DNA of 64,000 nt from Clostridium ljungdahlii DSM 13528 (GTDB lineage: Bacteria; Bacillota; Clostridia; Clostridiales; Clostridiaceae). Positions 43,307 to 52,468 of the stretch are shown one piece after another; position 1 is the stretch's first letter, and every line of letters starts with the position of its first letter. The notes beneath the pieces are model-generated. The model worked only from the letters and a program-made list of their open reading frames with translations. It had not been told where the DNA came from and did no database searches. The stretch covers positions 1,922,001 to 1,986,000 of the forward strand of contig NC_014328.1 in NCBI RefSeq assembly GCF_000143685.1, written 5' to 3'. The translations under genes were made by a program, and so were the position numbers.

Positions 43307-43705
43307 ATGGATTATAAAAATTTAGTTTCTAAGGCTTTTGAGGGAAGAAAAAATGCTTATGCTCCTTATTCCAACTTTAAAGTTGGAGCAGCTGTACTTG
43401 CCGAAGATGGAAAGGTTTATACAGGTTGTAATATAGAAAATGCTTCATATGGTGCAACAAATTGTGCAGAAAGAACTGCAATATTTAAAGCTATATCGGA
43501 AGGAAATAGAGCTATAAAAGCGATTGCCATTGTAGGAGTAGAAAACGATTATACATATCCTTGTGGAGTTTGCAGACAGGTTATAGCAGAGTTTGCTTCA
43601 AAGGATGCAGAGATAATACTTGGAAAAGGTGAAAGTGAATATATAGTTAAGACATTAGATGAATTATTACCAGGAGCCTTTACCAAAGAAGATTTAAATA
43701 AATAG
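43307..43705 (+). CDS. cdd: Cytidine deaminase
   Basis: This 132-aa homotetrameric zinc enzyme converts cytidine and deoxycytidine to uridine forms. The zinc site is visible as CNIENASYGATNCAERTA (with the catalytic Glu and first Cys) and PCGVCRQVIAEF (two Cys). Length is typical of the short Gram-positive type. It sits second in the nucleoside locus, upstream of deoC, and its product feeds pyrimidine-nucleoside phosphorylase. Start choice: ATG 43307, or the TTG directly before it, both in range of GGGGAGG. Confidence 0.94.
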   Translation: MDYKNLVSKAFEGRKNAYAPYSNFKVGAAVLAEDGKVYTGCNIENASYGATNCAERTAIFKAISEGNRAIKAIAIVGVENDYTYPCGVCRQVIAEFASKDAEIILGKGESEYIVKTLDELLPGAFTKEDLNK

Positions 43706-43716
43706 TATAAACTATA

Positions 43717-43760
43717 AAGGTGTTCTTTTATTTTGAAATCAAGCTAAAAAGAATACTTTT
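43717..43760 (+). terminator. Possible terminator after cdd
   Basis: AAAGGTGTTCTTTT pairs imperfectly with AAAAAGAATACTTT, separated by about 15 nt, and is followed by TTAATTTG. It is moderate at best and could attenuate readthrough into deoC. Confidence 0.4.
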
Positions 43761-43772
43761 AATTTGAAAACG

Positions 43773-43790
43773 TATGAACAAAATTTCATA
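43773..43790. promoter_or_regulatory. DeoR operator upstream of deoC
   Basis: The dyad TATGAACAAAATTTCATA has the core GAACAAAATTTC, identical to the palindrome bound by Bacillus subtilis DeoR in front of its dra operon. It lies 58 nt before the deoC ATG. Confidence 0.75.
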
Positions 43791-43848
43791 ATAAGCTTTA
43801 CAAATGCTAAAATTTATTATGAATTACTGTATGAAAGGAAGATTTATT

Positions 43849-44493
43849 ATGAATATTGCTAAAATGATTGACCATACATTGTTAAAACCGGAAACAACGA
43901 AAAGTCAGATAATTAAATTGACGGAAGAAGCAAAGAAGTATGACTTTGCTTCAGTTTGTGTAAATCCGACATGGGTTAAACTAGCAAGTGAGAAGTTACA
44001 TGGTAGTGAAGTTAAGGTATGTACGGTTATTGGATTTCCTCTTGGGGCTAATACAACTGAAACAAAAGTGTTTGAAGCAAAAGATGCAATCAAAAATGGT
44101 GCGCAGGAAGTTGATATGGTCATTAATATTGGAGAATTAAAGGATAAAAATGATGTGTATATAGAAAATGATATAAAGTCTGTTGTAGAAGCTGCAAAAG
44201 GAAAGGCATTAGTAAAAGTTATTATAGAAACTTGCCTTTTAACACAAGAAGAGAAAGTTAGAGCTTGTAAGATAGCTAAAAAAGCAGGAGCAGATTTTGT
44301 AAAAACATCAACGGGGTTCTCAAAGTATGGAGCTAAAGTAGAAGATGTTAAACTCATGCGTGAAACAGTAGGAAAAGATATGGGAGTTAAGGCATCTGGT
44401 GGTATCCATACTAAACAAGAGGCTTTAGATATGATTGAAGCAGGAGCAAGTCGTATAGGTGCAAGTGCAGGTATTACTATTGTATCTGAATAA
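43849..44493 (+). CDS. deoC: Deoxyribose-phosphate aldolase
   Basis: This 214-aa class I aldolase splits 2-deoxyribose-5-phosphate into glyceraldehyde-3-phosphate and acetaldehyde. IDHTLLKPE at the N-terminus, [12 protein letters not shown] and the Schiff-base Lys in [10 protein letters not shown] are all visible, with [13 protein letters not shown] (second Lys) and KASGGIHT forming the phosphate site. In an acetogen the acetaldehyde can be oxidised or reduced to ethanol. I place the start at ATG 43849 after AAGGAAG; two in-frame ATGs upstream (43804, 43831) lack good sites. It is followed by a 365-nt spacer before nupC. Confidence 0.95.
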   Translation: MNIAKMIDHTLLKPETTKSQIIKLTEEAKKYDFASVCVNPTWVKLASEKLHGSEVKVCTVIGFPLGANTTETKVFEAKDAIKNGAQEVDMVINIGELKDKNDVYIENDIKSVVEAAKGKALVKVIIETCLLTQEEKVRACKIAKKAGADFVKTSTGFSKYGAKVEDVKLMRETVGKDMGVKASGGIHTKQEALDMIEAGASRIGASAGITIVSE

Positions 44494-44858
44494 ATATTTG
44501 TATGGACTCTATTAGTAGAAGCTATGCTTATATATTAATAACTCAACTTTCACATATACAAAATGTAGACTTAATATAAGCAAAATACAAAGTTCAAATA
44601 ACAAAGAACAGATAAAGATGATTTCCCTCATACCTCAGGAAATCTATAATTCTAATATTTTCTGACGTTAGGAAGAAAATTATCCTTATTTGATATTTGA
44701 ACTTTGAACTTTGTTCTTTAAGAAAATTGTTTCGCAATTTTTTTAAATTGCGTAAGTTACTAAATTACTATCAATTTAAAAAATTATATTTATAAATGTA
44801 ATCGTTATTTGAAGATTTGGACATTTTAGTTAAAAGTATTTAAGGAGGGATACACAAA
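44494..44858. other. deoC-nupC spacer with large inverted repeat
   Basis: The 365 nt contain inverted repeat H3 (44587-44707), then two mutually exclusive small hairpins around CGCAATTT/AAATTGCG (44733-44752). No gene is visible. The spacer is unusually long for the inside of an otherwise tight operon, so nupC may have its own promoter. Confidence 0.5.
44587..44707. repeat. Large inverted repeat H3
   Basis: The outer arms ACAAAGTTCAAATA and TATTTGAACTTTG are about 90 nt apart. An inner imperfect stem and an apical hairpin CTCAGGAAA/ATTTTCTGACG fill the space. The motif CTCATACCTCAGG at its centre resembles the loop motif of H1 and H2. Confidence 0.5.
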
Positions 44859-46043
44859 ATGAAATTTATTATTGGAATTATTGGACTAGCCATTGTAGCT
44901 GGACTTGCACTACTTGGCAGCAATGATAGGAAAAGTGTAAAGATAAAGCCTATAATTATAATGGTTGTCTTACAATTTATTTTTGGATTTATTTTGTTAA
45001 ATACTGAAATAGGTAATATTTTAGTAGGTGGAGTAGCAAATGGTTTTGGAGCACTTCTTAAATGTGCGTCAGAAGGTGTAAACTTTGTATTTGGTGGCAT
45101 GGTAAATAAAGGAGTAACCTCAGTATTTTTTATAAATGTTCTTATGCCAATCGTGTTTATTTCAGCTTTAATTGGTATACTACAATATTGTAAGATACTA
45201 CCTTTTATAATTAAGTATGTTGGATTAGCATTGAGTAAAGTAAACGGTATGGGCCAATTGGAATCTTATAATGGAATAGCATCAGCAATTCTTGGACAAT
45301 CAGAGGTATTTATTTCAGTAAAGAAGCAGCTTGGTTTATTGCCTAAAAATCGTCTATATACTCTTTGTGCATCAGCTATGTCAACAGTATCGGCTTCTGT
45401 TGTTGGTTCTTATATGCTTCTTATAAAACCTAGGTATGTAGTAACAGCACTTATATTAAATTTATTTGGTGGATTCATTATAGCTTCAATTATAAATCCA
45501 TATACTGTAAAACCGGAAGATGACATTTTAGAGGTTGAAGAGAAGGAAAAACAGTCATTCTTTGAAATGCTCGGTGAATACATCATGGATGGATTTAAAG
45601 TTGCTATTACAGTTGGAGCAATGTTAATTGGATTTGTCTCAATAATTGCATTAATTAATGCAATATTTAAAGGAATATGTGGTATTTCATTCCAGGATAT
45701 TCTTGGATACATTTTCTCTCCATTTGCATTTTTTATGGGTGTACCATTTAATGAAGCAGTAAAAGCAGGGGGTATAATGGCAATAAAACTTGTATCAAAT
45801 GAGTTTGTTGCAATGACTACACTTGCACAGGGAAATCTTGGCTTATCCTATAGAGCAACAGCTATAGTATCTGTATTTCTAGTTTCATTTGCAAATTTCT
45901 CATCAATTGGAATTATAGCAGGTGCAGTTAAAGGATTGAATGAAAAACAAGGCAATGTAGCTGCACGTTTTGGATTAAAATTATTATATGGAGCAACACT
46001 AGTAAGTGTACTTACAGCAACTATTGTTGGATTAATTGTATAA
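44859..46043 (+). CDS. nupC: Nucleoside:cation symporter NupC (CNT family)
   Basis: This 394-aa membrane protein belongs to the concentrative nucleoside transporter family. An N-terminal three-helix region is followed by the gate and core domains. The conserved segments GQSEVFISVKKQLG (nucleoside binding) and NEFVAMTTLAQG followed by FANFSSIGIIAGAVKGL (second binding loop) are intact. It imports nucleosides with H+ or Na+. It lies between deoC and deoB with a strong SD (AAGGAGGG) and 23 nt separates it from the deoB start, so nupC-deoB-pdp is one unit. Confidence 0.94.
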   Translation: MKFIIGIIGLAIVAGLALLGSNDRKSVKIKPIIIMVVLQFIFGFILLNTEIGNILVGGVANGFGALLKCASEGVNFVFGGMVNKGVTSVFFINVLMPIVFISALIGILQYCKILPFIIKYVGLALSKVNGMGQLESYNGIASAILGQSEVFISVKKQLGLLPKNRLYTLCASAMSTVSASVVGSYMLLIKPRYVVTALILNLFGGFIIASIINPYTVKPEDDILEVEEKEKQSFFEMLGEYIMDGFKVAITVGAMLIGFVSIIALINAIFKGICGISFQDILGYIFSPFAFFMGVPFNEAVKAGGIMAIKLVSNEFVAMTTLAQGNLGLSYRATAIVSVFLVSFANFSSIGIIAGAVKGLNEKQGNVAARFGLKLLYGATLVSVLTATIVGLIV

Positions 46044-46066
46044 TATATATGTAAGGAGTGATTTTG

Positions 46067-47248
46067 ATGAATGAATTTAAGAGAATACATGTAATAGTTA
46101 TGGACTCTGTTGGCATTGGCGAGGCACCAGATTCAGAAAAATTTGGTGATGTTGGCGTTAATACATTAGCGCACATTGCGGAAAAAAAGAACGGATTAAA
46201 TATACCTAACATGGAAGCTATGGGATTATCTAATATATATGAAATCAAGGGAGTAAAAAGGGCTGCTCATCCAAAAGCTTATTTTACAAAAATGCAGGAA
46301 TCTTCACGTGGAAAAGATACTATGACAGGGCATTGGGAAATGATGGGGCTGTATATTGATAAGCCATTTAGAGTTTTCCCTAATGGTTTTCCAGATGAAT
46401 TAATTAAGAAGATTGAGGATTTCTCTGGAAGAAAAGTTATAGCAAATAAGCCAGCTAGTGGAACGGAAATTATAAAAGAACTTGGAGAAAGACAGCTTAA
46501 GACCGGAGAGCTTATAGTATATACATCTGCAGATTCTGTACTTCAAATTGCAGCACATGAAGAAGTTATACCACTGGATGAGTTATATAAAATATGTCAA
46601 TATTGCCGTGATATAACACTAGATGAACCATATAAATTAGGAAGAATAATTGCTAGACCGTATGTTGGAAAAACAGCGGATACATTTAAGAGAACTTCAA
46701 ATAGACATGATTATGCATTAAAACCTTTTGGTGAAACAGTAATGGATTATATAAAGAATGCAGGTTTGGATTCAATTGCTATTGGAAAAATTCGAGATAT
46801 ATTTGATGGTGAAGGAGTCACAAAAGCAATTAGAACTAAATCAAACATGGATGGTATGGATAAGTTTATTTCTGTACTTGATGAAGATTTTCATGGCCTC
46901 AGCTTTACTAATTTAGTTGATTTTGATGCAGTTTATGGACATAGACGTAATCCAATAGGATATGGAGATGCTATAGAAGCATTTGATAAAAGACTCACTG
47001 AAGTATTTGAAAAGTTAAGGGAAGATGATTTACTTATAGTTACAGCAGATCATGGTAATGATCCAACATATACTGGAACAGATCATACTCGGGAATTTGT
47101 ACCTTTACTTGTTTATTCAAAGAGATTTGAAGAAGGTAAAGATCTAGGAATACGTAGAACTTTTTCAGATATAGGTGCAACAATTGCAGATAACTTTAAA
47201 GTTAAGATGCCTAAATATGGCGAAAGCTTTTTACAAAAATTAATATAA
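46067..47248 (+). CDS. deoB: Phosphopentomutase
   Basis: This 393-aa Mn2+-dependent alkaline-phosphatase-fold mutase interconverts (deoxy)ribose-1-phosphate and -5-phosphate. [18 protein letters not shown] binds the first metal. The phospho-acceptor Thr is in [31 protein letters not shown] supplies the remaining metal ligands. The length is as usual for DeoB. It connects the phosphorylase encoded downstream with the aldolase encoded upstream. The start ATG 46067 lies 8 nt after AAGGAG. Confidence 0.96.
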   Translation: MNEFKRIHVIVMDSVGIGEAPDSEKFGDVGVNTLAHIAEKKNGLNIPNMEAMGLSNIYEIKGVKRAAHPKAYFTKMQESSRGKDTMTGHWEMMGLYIDKPFRVFPNGFPDELIKKIEDFSGRKVIANKPASGTEIIKELGERQLKTGELIVYTSADSVLQIAAHEEVIPLDELYKICQYCRDITLDEPYKLGRIIARPYVGKTADTFKRTSNRHDYALKPFGETVMDYIKNAGLDSIAIGKIRDIFDGEGVTKAIRTKSNMDGMDKFISVLDEDFHGLSFTNLVDFDAVYGHRRNPIGYGDAIEAFDKRLTEVFEKLREDDLLIVTADHGNDPTYTGTDHTREFVPLLVYSKRFEEGKDLGIRRTFSDIGATIADNFKVKMPKYGESFLQKLI

Positions 47249-47263
47249 AGGTGGTATGTAAAA

Positions 47264-48565
47264 ATGAGAATGGTAGACGTAATTGAAAAGAAACGTGAAG
47301 GAGGAGAATTAACTACAGAAGAGATTAAATTTTTTATAGAAGGTTATACTAAAGGCTCAATTCCTGATTACCAGGCAAGTGCACTTGCAATGGCAATTTA
47401 CTTTCAGGATATGACTGATCGTGAGAGAGCAGATCTTACTATGGCAATGGTTCATTCTGGAGAAACTATTGATCTTTCAGCAATTGAGGGTGTAAAAGTT
47501 GATAAACATTCAACAGGTGGAGTAGGAGATACAACAACACTTGTTCTTGCACCTATGGTTGCATCTCTAGGCGTACCTGTTGCAAAGATGTCAGGACGTG
47601 GACTTGGACATACAGGTGGAACTATTGATAAACTTGAATCAGTAAAAGGATTCCATGTTGAACTTACAAAAGAACAATTTATTGATTTTGTTAACAACAG
47701 TAAAGTTGCAGTTATGGGCCAAACTGGTAATTTAACTCCAGCAGATAAAAAGTTATATGCTCTTCGTGATGTAACTGGAACTGTAAATTCAATTCCACTA
47801 ATTGCAAGTTCAATAATGAGCAAGAAGATTGCAGCAGGAGCAGATGCAATAGTACTTGATGTTAAAACTGGTGCAGGAGCTTTCATGAAGACGGAAGAAG
47901 ATTCAGAAAAACTTGCACATGCTATGGTTAAAATAGGCAATAATGTAGGTAGAAAGACTATGGCAATAATTTCTGATATGTCTCAACCTTTGGGATTTGC
48001 AATTGGAAATGCTCTTGAAGTAAAAGAAGCTATTGATACATTAAAAGGAGAAGGACCAGAAGATTTAACAGAGCTTGTTTTAACTCTTGGAAGCCAGATG
48101 GTTGTACTTGGTAAAAAGGCAAAGACGTTAGAAGAAGCAAGAGAGAAATTACTCGAAGCAATAAAGAGTGGTAAAGCACTAGAAAAATTCAAGGAATTCC
48201 TTAAAAATCAAGGTGGAGATCCATCAGTTGTGGACAATCCTGAAAAATTACCTCAAGCAAAATATAAAATACCTGTTCCTGCAAAGGAAGGAGGATATGT
48301 TTCAAATATGGTAGCTGACCAAATTGGTATAGCAGCAATGCTTTTAGGTGCGGGAAGAGCTACAAAAGAAGATAAAATTGATTTAGCTGTAGGAATAGTT
48401 CTTAATAAAAAAGTTGGAGATAAGGTAGAAAAAGGTGAATCACTTATGACTATTTATTCAGACCGTGAAGATGTAGAAGATGTAAAAGCTAAGATTTACG
48501 AGAATATCACTATCAGTGCTCATGCAGAAAAACCAGTTCTGATCCACAAGATTATAACAGAATAA
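47264..48565 (+). CDS. pdp: Pyrimidine-nucleoside phosphorylase
   Basis: This 433-aa homodimeric enzyme splits uridine, thymidine and deoxyuridine with phosphate. [19 protein letters not shown] is the phosphate-binding signature, [19 protein letters not shown] the nucleoside loop, and the C-terminal alpha/beta lobe closes over the site. The sequence fits the Gram-positive Pdp type (broad pyrimidine specificity) better than enteric DeoA. Last gene of the nucleoside locus; deoB ends 15 nt upstream. Two giant hairpins follow. Confidence 0.94.
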   Translation: MRMVDVIEKKREGGELTTEEIKFFIEGYTKGSIPDYQASALAMAIYFQDMTDRERADLTMAMVHSGETIDLSAIEGVKVDKHSTGGVGDTTTLVLAPMVASLGVPVAKMSGRGLGHTGGTIDKLESVKGFHVELTKEQFIDFVNNSKVAVMGQTGNLTPADKKLYALRDVTGTVNSIPLIASSIMSKKIAAGADAIVLDVKTGAGAFMKTEEDSEKLAHAMVKIGNNVGRKTMAIISDMSQPLGFAIGNALEVKEAIDTLKGEGPEDLTELVLTLGSQMVVLGKKAKTLEEAREKLLEAIKSGKALEKFKEFLKNQGGDPSVVDNPEKLPQAKYKIPVPAKEGGYVSNMVADQIGIAAMLLGAGRATKEDKIDLAVGIVLNKKVGDKVEKGESLMTIYSDREDVEDVKAKIYENITISAHAEKPVLIHKIITE

Positions 48566-48580
48566 TAATAGAGTTTCTAG

Positions 48581-48813
48581 TTTGAAAGTTGACTTATGCT
48601 AGCCACATACTGACAAATTTCATCACACTAAAAACTTTTAATAAGTCTAAAGTTCAGTATTTTAAAAATCTAAAGGAGCTTATATAAACTCGTACCTCAG
48701 ACATATATAAGCCCCTAAGATTTTCTAAAATACCTCACTAAGACTTATGGAAAAGTTTTTAAATGTGATTTCAATTTTGTCAGTATATTTTATGCATAAG
48801 TTCAAATTTCAAG
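48581..48813. repeat. Giant imperfect hairpin H1
   Basis: Arms of about 105 nt (48581-48686 and 48704-48813) pair along almost their whole length with small bulges, for example ATACTGACAAA with its partner TTTTGTCAGTAT and GGAGCTTATATA with TATATAAGCCCC. The loop includes AAACTCGTACCTCA (48686-48699). Confidence 0.75.
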
Positions 48814-48890
48814 CAGAAACCCTCGTATAGCTCGTATAGATAGTTACTTCACAATTAAACTTTACGATCTATATATGAACATTCTAACTA

Positions 48891-49116
48891 AAAAATCAAC
48901 TTATACGCAGGCATATTTTTACAATAATGAAGCTCTTTTAAATATTTTGTATATAAGGCTTAGAAAAAAATCTTTTAAAAATTTAGAACTTTTGAATTGT
49001 TTGAGGTACGAGTTTTCAAAAGTTCTCAGTATTTTTTAAATTTTTTCCTTAGCCTTATCAAAGTATTTAATCGAGCTGAAGGTTGTAGAAAATATCCGGA
49101 GTATAAGTTGATTTTT
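48891..49116. repeat. Giant imperfect hairpin H2
   Basis: Arms of about 105 nt pair from AAAAATCAACTTATA (48891) with TATAAGTTGATTTTT (ending 49116) up to AGAACTTTTGAA/TTCAAAAGTTCT at the tip. The loop holds TGAGGTACGAGTTT (49002-49015), the exact complement of the H1 loop, as expected of the same element in opposite orientation. Confidence 0.75.
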
Positions 49117-49218
49117 CGTTTATAAACTCTATATAGTTTTTTTATTTTCTACTATTTGGAGAATTTATGTGGTATAATATGGTTAAAATTGTTTTTAGGT
49201 TGAAGGGAGAAAACTAAG

Positions 49219-49995
49219 TTGAAGTTGTATGGTGTAGTAACAATGGATATTGTTGATTCTAGAAATATACCAAATCGTGAGATGTTGCAGCAAAAGTTAA
49301 AAAAGTATTTTGGCGTGATACATCAAAAGTACTATGATAGCTTAGTTTCTCAAATAAATTTTACCCTTGGGGACGAGTGGCAGCTTATTACAAGTAAGCC
49401 TGAAAACTGCTACGATATTATTCATGATTTTCAAAGATTGCTTTGGCAAGATAATGTAAAGTTTTATTCAGGAATTGGAATAGGTGAACTGAAAACAGAT
49501 ATTTATGAAGATACCCGCAGGATGGATGGCTCATGCTTTATAATGGCCCGGGAGGCTATAAATATAGCCAAACAATCGTCTAAAAAAAGGACAAAATATA
49601 TTTATAGTAAAACGAATAAGGTTTTTTTTAAATCTATAATGAGTTACGTATCAGTACAAAATCATTTTCTTAAAACAAAAGGGAACATTCCATTTAATGA
49701 AGAAGTTGCAGTGGATGTAGTAGATTGTAATGAATTAATTTCTTTAGATGATATAATAAACGTTGTTATAGAAAATAATGAAATTCTAAAAAGTAGGCTG
49801 ACACGGAAGCAAAAGATAATATATATTGAATATATGAAGCATAAATCTTATAGAAAAATAATAGAAAAAAATGCAGATAAATTAAATGAGACTATAGGAG
49901 GAATAAGTCAAAAGTTAAATAGTGCTGAATATTTTACTATTCAACGAAACCATGGAATGGTAAAGCTATTAATAAATTTATTGACTTCTATTTAA
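49219..49995 (+). CDS. SatD family protein with C-terminal helix-turn-helix
   Basis: This 258-aa protein of the SatD family has no established biochemical role; the name comes from a streptococcal acid-tolerance locus. Residues 1-120 look to me like a degenerate class III nucleotide-cyclase or palm fold. D10 and D13 in TMDIVDSR fit a first metal site, GDEWQ (51-55) a second acidic turn, FYSGIGIGE (82-90) the next strand, and DGSCFIMAREA the following helix. The C-terminal 60 residues (TRKQKIIYIEYMKHKSYRKI...) look like a sigma-region-4-type helix-turn-helix. TTG start after AAGGGAG. It converges with a second satD gene 21 nt away. Confidence 0.75.
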   Translation: MKLYGVVTMDIVDSRNIPNREMLQQKLKKYFGVIHQKYYDSLVSQINFTLGDEWQLITSKPENCYDIIHDFQRLLWQDNVKFYSGIGIGELKTDIYEDTRRMDGSCFIMAREAINIAKQSSKKRTKYIYSKTNKVFFKSIMSYVSVQNHFLKTKGNIPFNEEVAVDVVDCNELISLDDIINVVIENNEILKSRLTRKQKIIYIEYMKHKSYRKIIEKNADKLNETIGGISQKLNSAEYFTIQRNHGMVKLLINLLTSI

Positions 49996-50016
49996 TAAGT
50001 AATAAAATGGAATAGA

Positions 50017-50403
50017 TTATGAATATGCATTTACTACAATAGGCAGGTTTTGCTTCTTGGCATCTATAAGAGCATCTCTAGCTAGGTAAAATGATGGACC
50101 ATCTAATTGATTTACAGTTAATTGAAAATTCTTAATAGAAACAGGTCCTATGCCGATACCACAATAAAAGTCAATTGATTTTAATTCCTTATGAAAAAAA
50201 TCTAAGATTTTCATGTAATTACAATCGTAATTTAACAACCCTTCCCATTCATCACCTATAGTAATAATAAAAGGAACAACTATTATTGATTGAAATATTT
50301 CATTAGTTTCTTTTAACATGTCAATTAACTGATACTGAACTTTTTCTCGATTTACAAGCTTTCTTGACTTCCTTAAATCACAAATCATAGTTAAATAGTT
50401 CAA
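50017..50403 (-). CDS. Short SatD-like protein lacking the helix-turn-helix
   Basis: This 128-aa protein matches the N-terminal half of the neighbouring SatD: CDLRKSRKL, ITIGDEWEGL, FYCGIGIGP and LDGPSFYLARDALIDAK align in order. It ends after that domain, so the DNA-binding part is absent. I place the start at TTG 50403, seven bases after AGGAG; the frame is open to another TTG at 50424 that lies over the site. It is on the same strand as, and downstream of, the DUF3307 membrane protein, 212 nt away. Either a truncation or a natural one-domain version is possible. Confidence 0.7.
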   Translation of the reverse strand: MNYLTMICDLRKSRKLVNREKVQYQLIDMLKETNEIFQSIIVVPFIITIGDEWEGLLNYDCNYMKILDFFHKELKSIDFYCGIGIGPVSIKNFQLTVNQLDGPSFYLARDALIDAKKQNLPIVVNAYS

Positions 50404-50615
50404 TATATCACTCCTAGAATGCAACCATACTTACATTGCATTATTTTTGTTACATAGTTATCTTGTGAAATAAAATTATACGCGTTTAGGTTTTAATCAA
50501 AACACATACAATGTTTAGTTAAAAATCAAAACACGTTTTCAAGTGATATTTACACAAATTATCTTTTGTGATATTTTATGATTTGTAAGTAAAATTGGTG
50601 AGAAAAAATATTTAA

Positions 50616-51458
50616 CTATTTATTGATTATATATTTCAGTAAAATTCCACCTAAGATGCCAAGAGACGTACTAAATAGAGTACCTACTAGGTAATATTGA
50701 GCAAAAAATTTTTCTTCTAATTCACGGAACCTTGCTATTGACTTTGCTGTGAATATAAATGCTATTGCCTGATATGCTCCATTGATAACTAAAGTGATTA
50801 TAATAAATCTTTCAAATATTCCTATATAGTCACTGTCGGAGGTCTTTTTTAAGGGGGATATGATTTGAAGATTCATTGCTTTGTTTTTATATGGTTGAAG
50901 ATAAAGTTCAGATATAACAACATTTATAAAGAATCTTCCACCAAAACATACATACAGGTATATAATTAAATAACTTAGAATATCTATAGTAGAAGTTCTA
51001 TTGAGGTAGACACAGTTGATAATGTTTTCGCTACTCTGTATGCTAGTTTGTCCCCAAATAAAAGCGATAACTGCTACATGTAGGATTTGATCTATAATAA
51101 AAATTAAGGAATTAATCCATCGGAATAGGGGACTTAAAATAATATAAAGGAAAGATGTTTTTTGATGACAAATAGGTCTATCATGGATAGATTTTATCTT
51201 TAGAGAAAGTAAATTTTTAATTAAGTCAACAGTAAAATGAAAAAGCCCTATTAGAAGTGAATAAGCTAATGTTGTTTTAAATTTATATCCAACAATTAGA
51301 AAGGTAAATAATATACTAAATACGATTATGGCATGGATGATATTACCTTTTAAACACTTCTTTAAATTAGAACTTTTTCTTAATTGTACAATATCATTAC
51401 TTTGAAATATAAAATCTGCTAAGCAATGGGATAAAATAGCTAATTGTAAAAAGACCAC
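50616..51458 (-). CDS. DUF3307 membrane protein
   Basis: This 280-aa integral membrane protein has an N-terminal DUF3307 unit (LAILSHCLADFIFQSNDIV, then a GLFHFTVDLIKN helix with conserved His and Asp). After it come about four more membrane helices and polar loops. DUF3307 proteins have no known function; they frequently neighbour SatD proteins, as here, so the two probably work together. The conserved His/Asp within helices could bind metal. GTG start with GGAGG about ten bases upstream. Confidence 0.8.
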   Translation of the reverse strand: MVFLQLAILSHCLADFIFQSNDIVQLRKSSNLKKCLKGNIIHAIIVFSILFTFLIVGYKFKTTLAYSLLIGLFHFTVDLIKNLLSLKIKSIHDRPICHQKTSFLYIILSPLFRWINSLIFIIDQILHVAVIAFIWGQTSIQSSENIINCVYLNRTSTIDILSYLIIYLYVCFGGRFFINVVISELYLQPYKNKAMNLQIISPLKKTSDSDYIGIFERFIIITLVINGAYQAIAFIFTAKSIARFRELEEKFFAQYYLVGTLFSTSLGILGGILLKYIINK

Positions 51459-51560
51459 TTATTTTAACCTCCATATATCTCAGTATATAGAAAATCTAAG
51501 TGAGTACTATAATGACTAAGTAGTAGGTTAATTATATCACGCGGGCCAATATTTGTCATT

Positions 51561-51989
51561 TTAATTTCTGTTTATCAGTACTAAACCTATAATACAGAAT
51601 ATTATTCCAAATAGCTTATTTAATTCAAAATTCTCTTTAAAAATGAATATCCCAATGGGAATGAGCAGAACTGCAAGAATGCTGTTTGCTACTAGAGGGC
51701 ATACACTTATGCTCCAGCCAGATCTGTAGGCCATGATATATCCAAATTCAAGTCCTACTATACAAAAAGCGAGGACTATGCTAGTCCAATTTAAATCTTT
51801 AATTGATCCCAAAAATCCTTTATCTGTTTTAGAAAAGTGAAATAAAATTAAAGTTACTATTGATGCTATTGCATAGGTGGCAAACAACGCTATAAATGGG
51901 TTTGCTTTTTGTGGTGTTGCTTTTTGACATATGTTATAAAAGATATTTGCTGCAATTATAAGTACAACTGAAAATACATACATAAACAT
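51561..51989 (-). CDS. Half-size EamA-like transporter
   Basis: This 142-aa membrane protein has four to five helices and corresponds to one EamA repeat. WSISVCPLVANSILAVLLIPIGIFIFKENF is the typical end motif, and the final helix GIIFCIIGLVLINRN closes the repeat. It would have to act as a dimer, like small multidrug resistance proteins and other half-size DMT members. The substrate is unknown. It stands alone downstream of a hairpin at 52037-52060. The ATG at 51989 follows AAGGCAAGG. Confidence 0.8.
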   Translation of the reverse strand: MFMYVFSVVLIIAANIFYNICQKATPQKANPFIALFATYAIASIVTLILFHFSKTDKGFLGSIKDLNWTSIVLAFCIVGLEFGYIMAYRSGWSISVCPLVANSILAVLLIPIGIFIFKENFELNKLFGIIFCIIGLVLINRN

Positions 51990-52036
51990 AATTTTAACCT
52001 TGCCTTTACTTATAAATTTTGTTAAAAATACAGAAA

Positions 52037-52060
52037 CCCGGAAATAGATTACTTTCCGGG
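52037..52060. terminator. Hairpin upstream of the half-size EamA gene
   Basis: CCCGGAAA pairs perfectly with TTTCCGGG around an 8-nt loop. It lies in the minus-strand leader of the EamA-like gene, where it could be an attenuator. On the plus strand it is followed by CTTATCTTTC. Confidence 0.5.
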
Positions 52061-52367
52061 CTTATCTTTCCGCTAATACATTAAATTGTGTAGCACATTT
52101 TTTACATTTAATTAATAAACGATATATGAATTATATCAAAAGTTGTCAACAAATTCAATATAAATTAATAACTCCAATAAGTAATATGAAAATATGTTAT
52201 ATATTATAATAATCTAAAGTATTGTTTGCAAACATATTTTGCAAACGTAAAATCTAACATTTAATAACATCTCTTATTATTTGTTAAAAAATAGAAAATA
52301 TATATTCCCTCAGACCCCTTGATTTTAAATACTTTATAGCGTATAATAAATTGAGAAAAATCGCATA

Positions 52368-52407
52368 AGACAGTTCGGAACCATCCTGTCTATAAATAAA
52401 ACTAGGG
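52368..52407 (+). ncRNA. PreQ1-I riboswitch aptamer
   Basis: The hairpin AGACAG/CTGTCT (52368-52373, 52386-52391) encloses a GTTC-containing 12-nt loop and is followed by an A-rich tail ending AAACTAGGG. This is the compact pseudoknot pattern of class I preQ1 riboswitches. The downstream queT gene, a known preQ1 riboswitch target, supports the call. Confidence 0.82.
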
Positions 52408-52438
52408 ATTAGCTATTTAGATAGTTTATTTTGTAATT

Positions 52439-52468
52439 AAAAGGTGGAAAATATCTCTGCCTTTTTTT
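52439..52468 (+). terminator. Expression-platform terminator of the preQ1 riboswitch
   Basis: AAAAGGTGGA (52439-52448) pairs with TCTCTGCC-type partner 52456-52465 (two G:T pairs) around a 7-nt loop and ends in a run of seven T. It should form when preQ1 is bound. Confidence 0.75.

Larger units (their letters stand above)
48566..49218. other. 653-nt spacer with two giant hairpins
   Basis: Nearly the whole spacer between pdp and the first satD gene is taken up by H1 (48581-48813) and H2 (48891-49116), with about 77 nt between them. No ORF with an SD is present. The last 100 nt hold the satD promoter; TATAAT near 49176 is a candidate -10. Confidence 0.65.

Noticed and set aside
48566..49218. 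Giant hairpins as simple transcription terminators
   Set aside because: Arms over 100 nt with long loops and no T-run after the 3' arm do not fit intrinsic termination.
50425..50615. Direct repeat AATCAAAACAC (about 50495 and 50525) as a CRISPR or iteron set
   Set aside because: Only two short copies in an AT-rich spacer; too little to support either.
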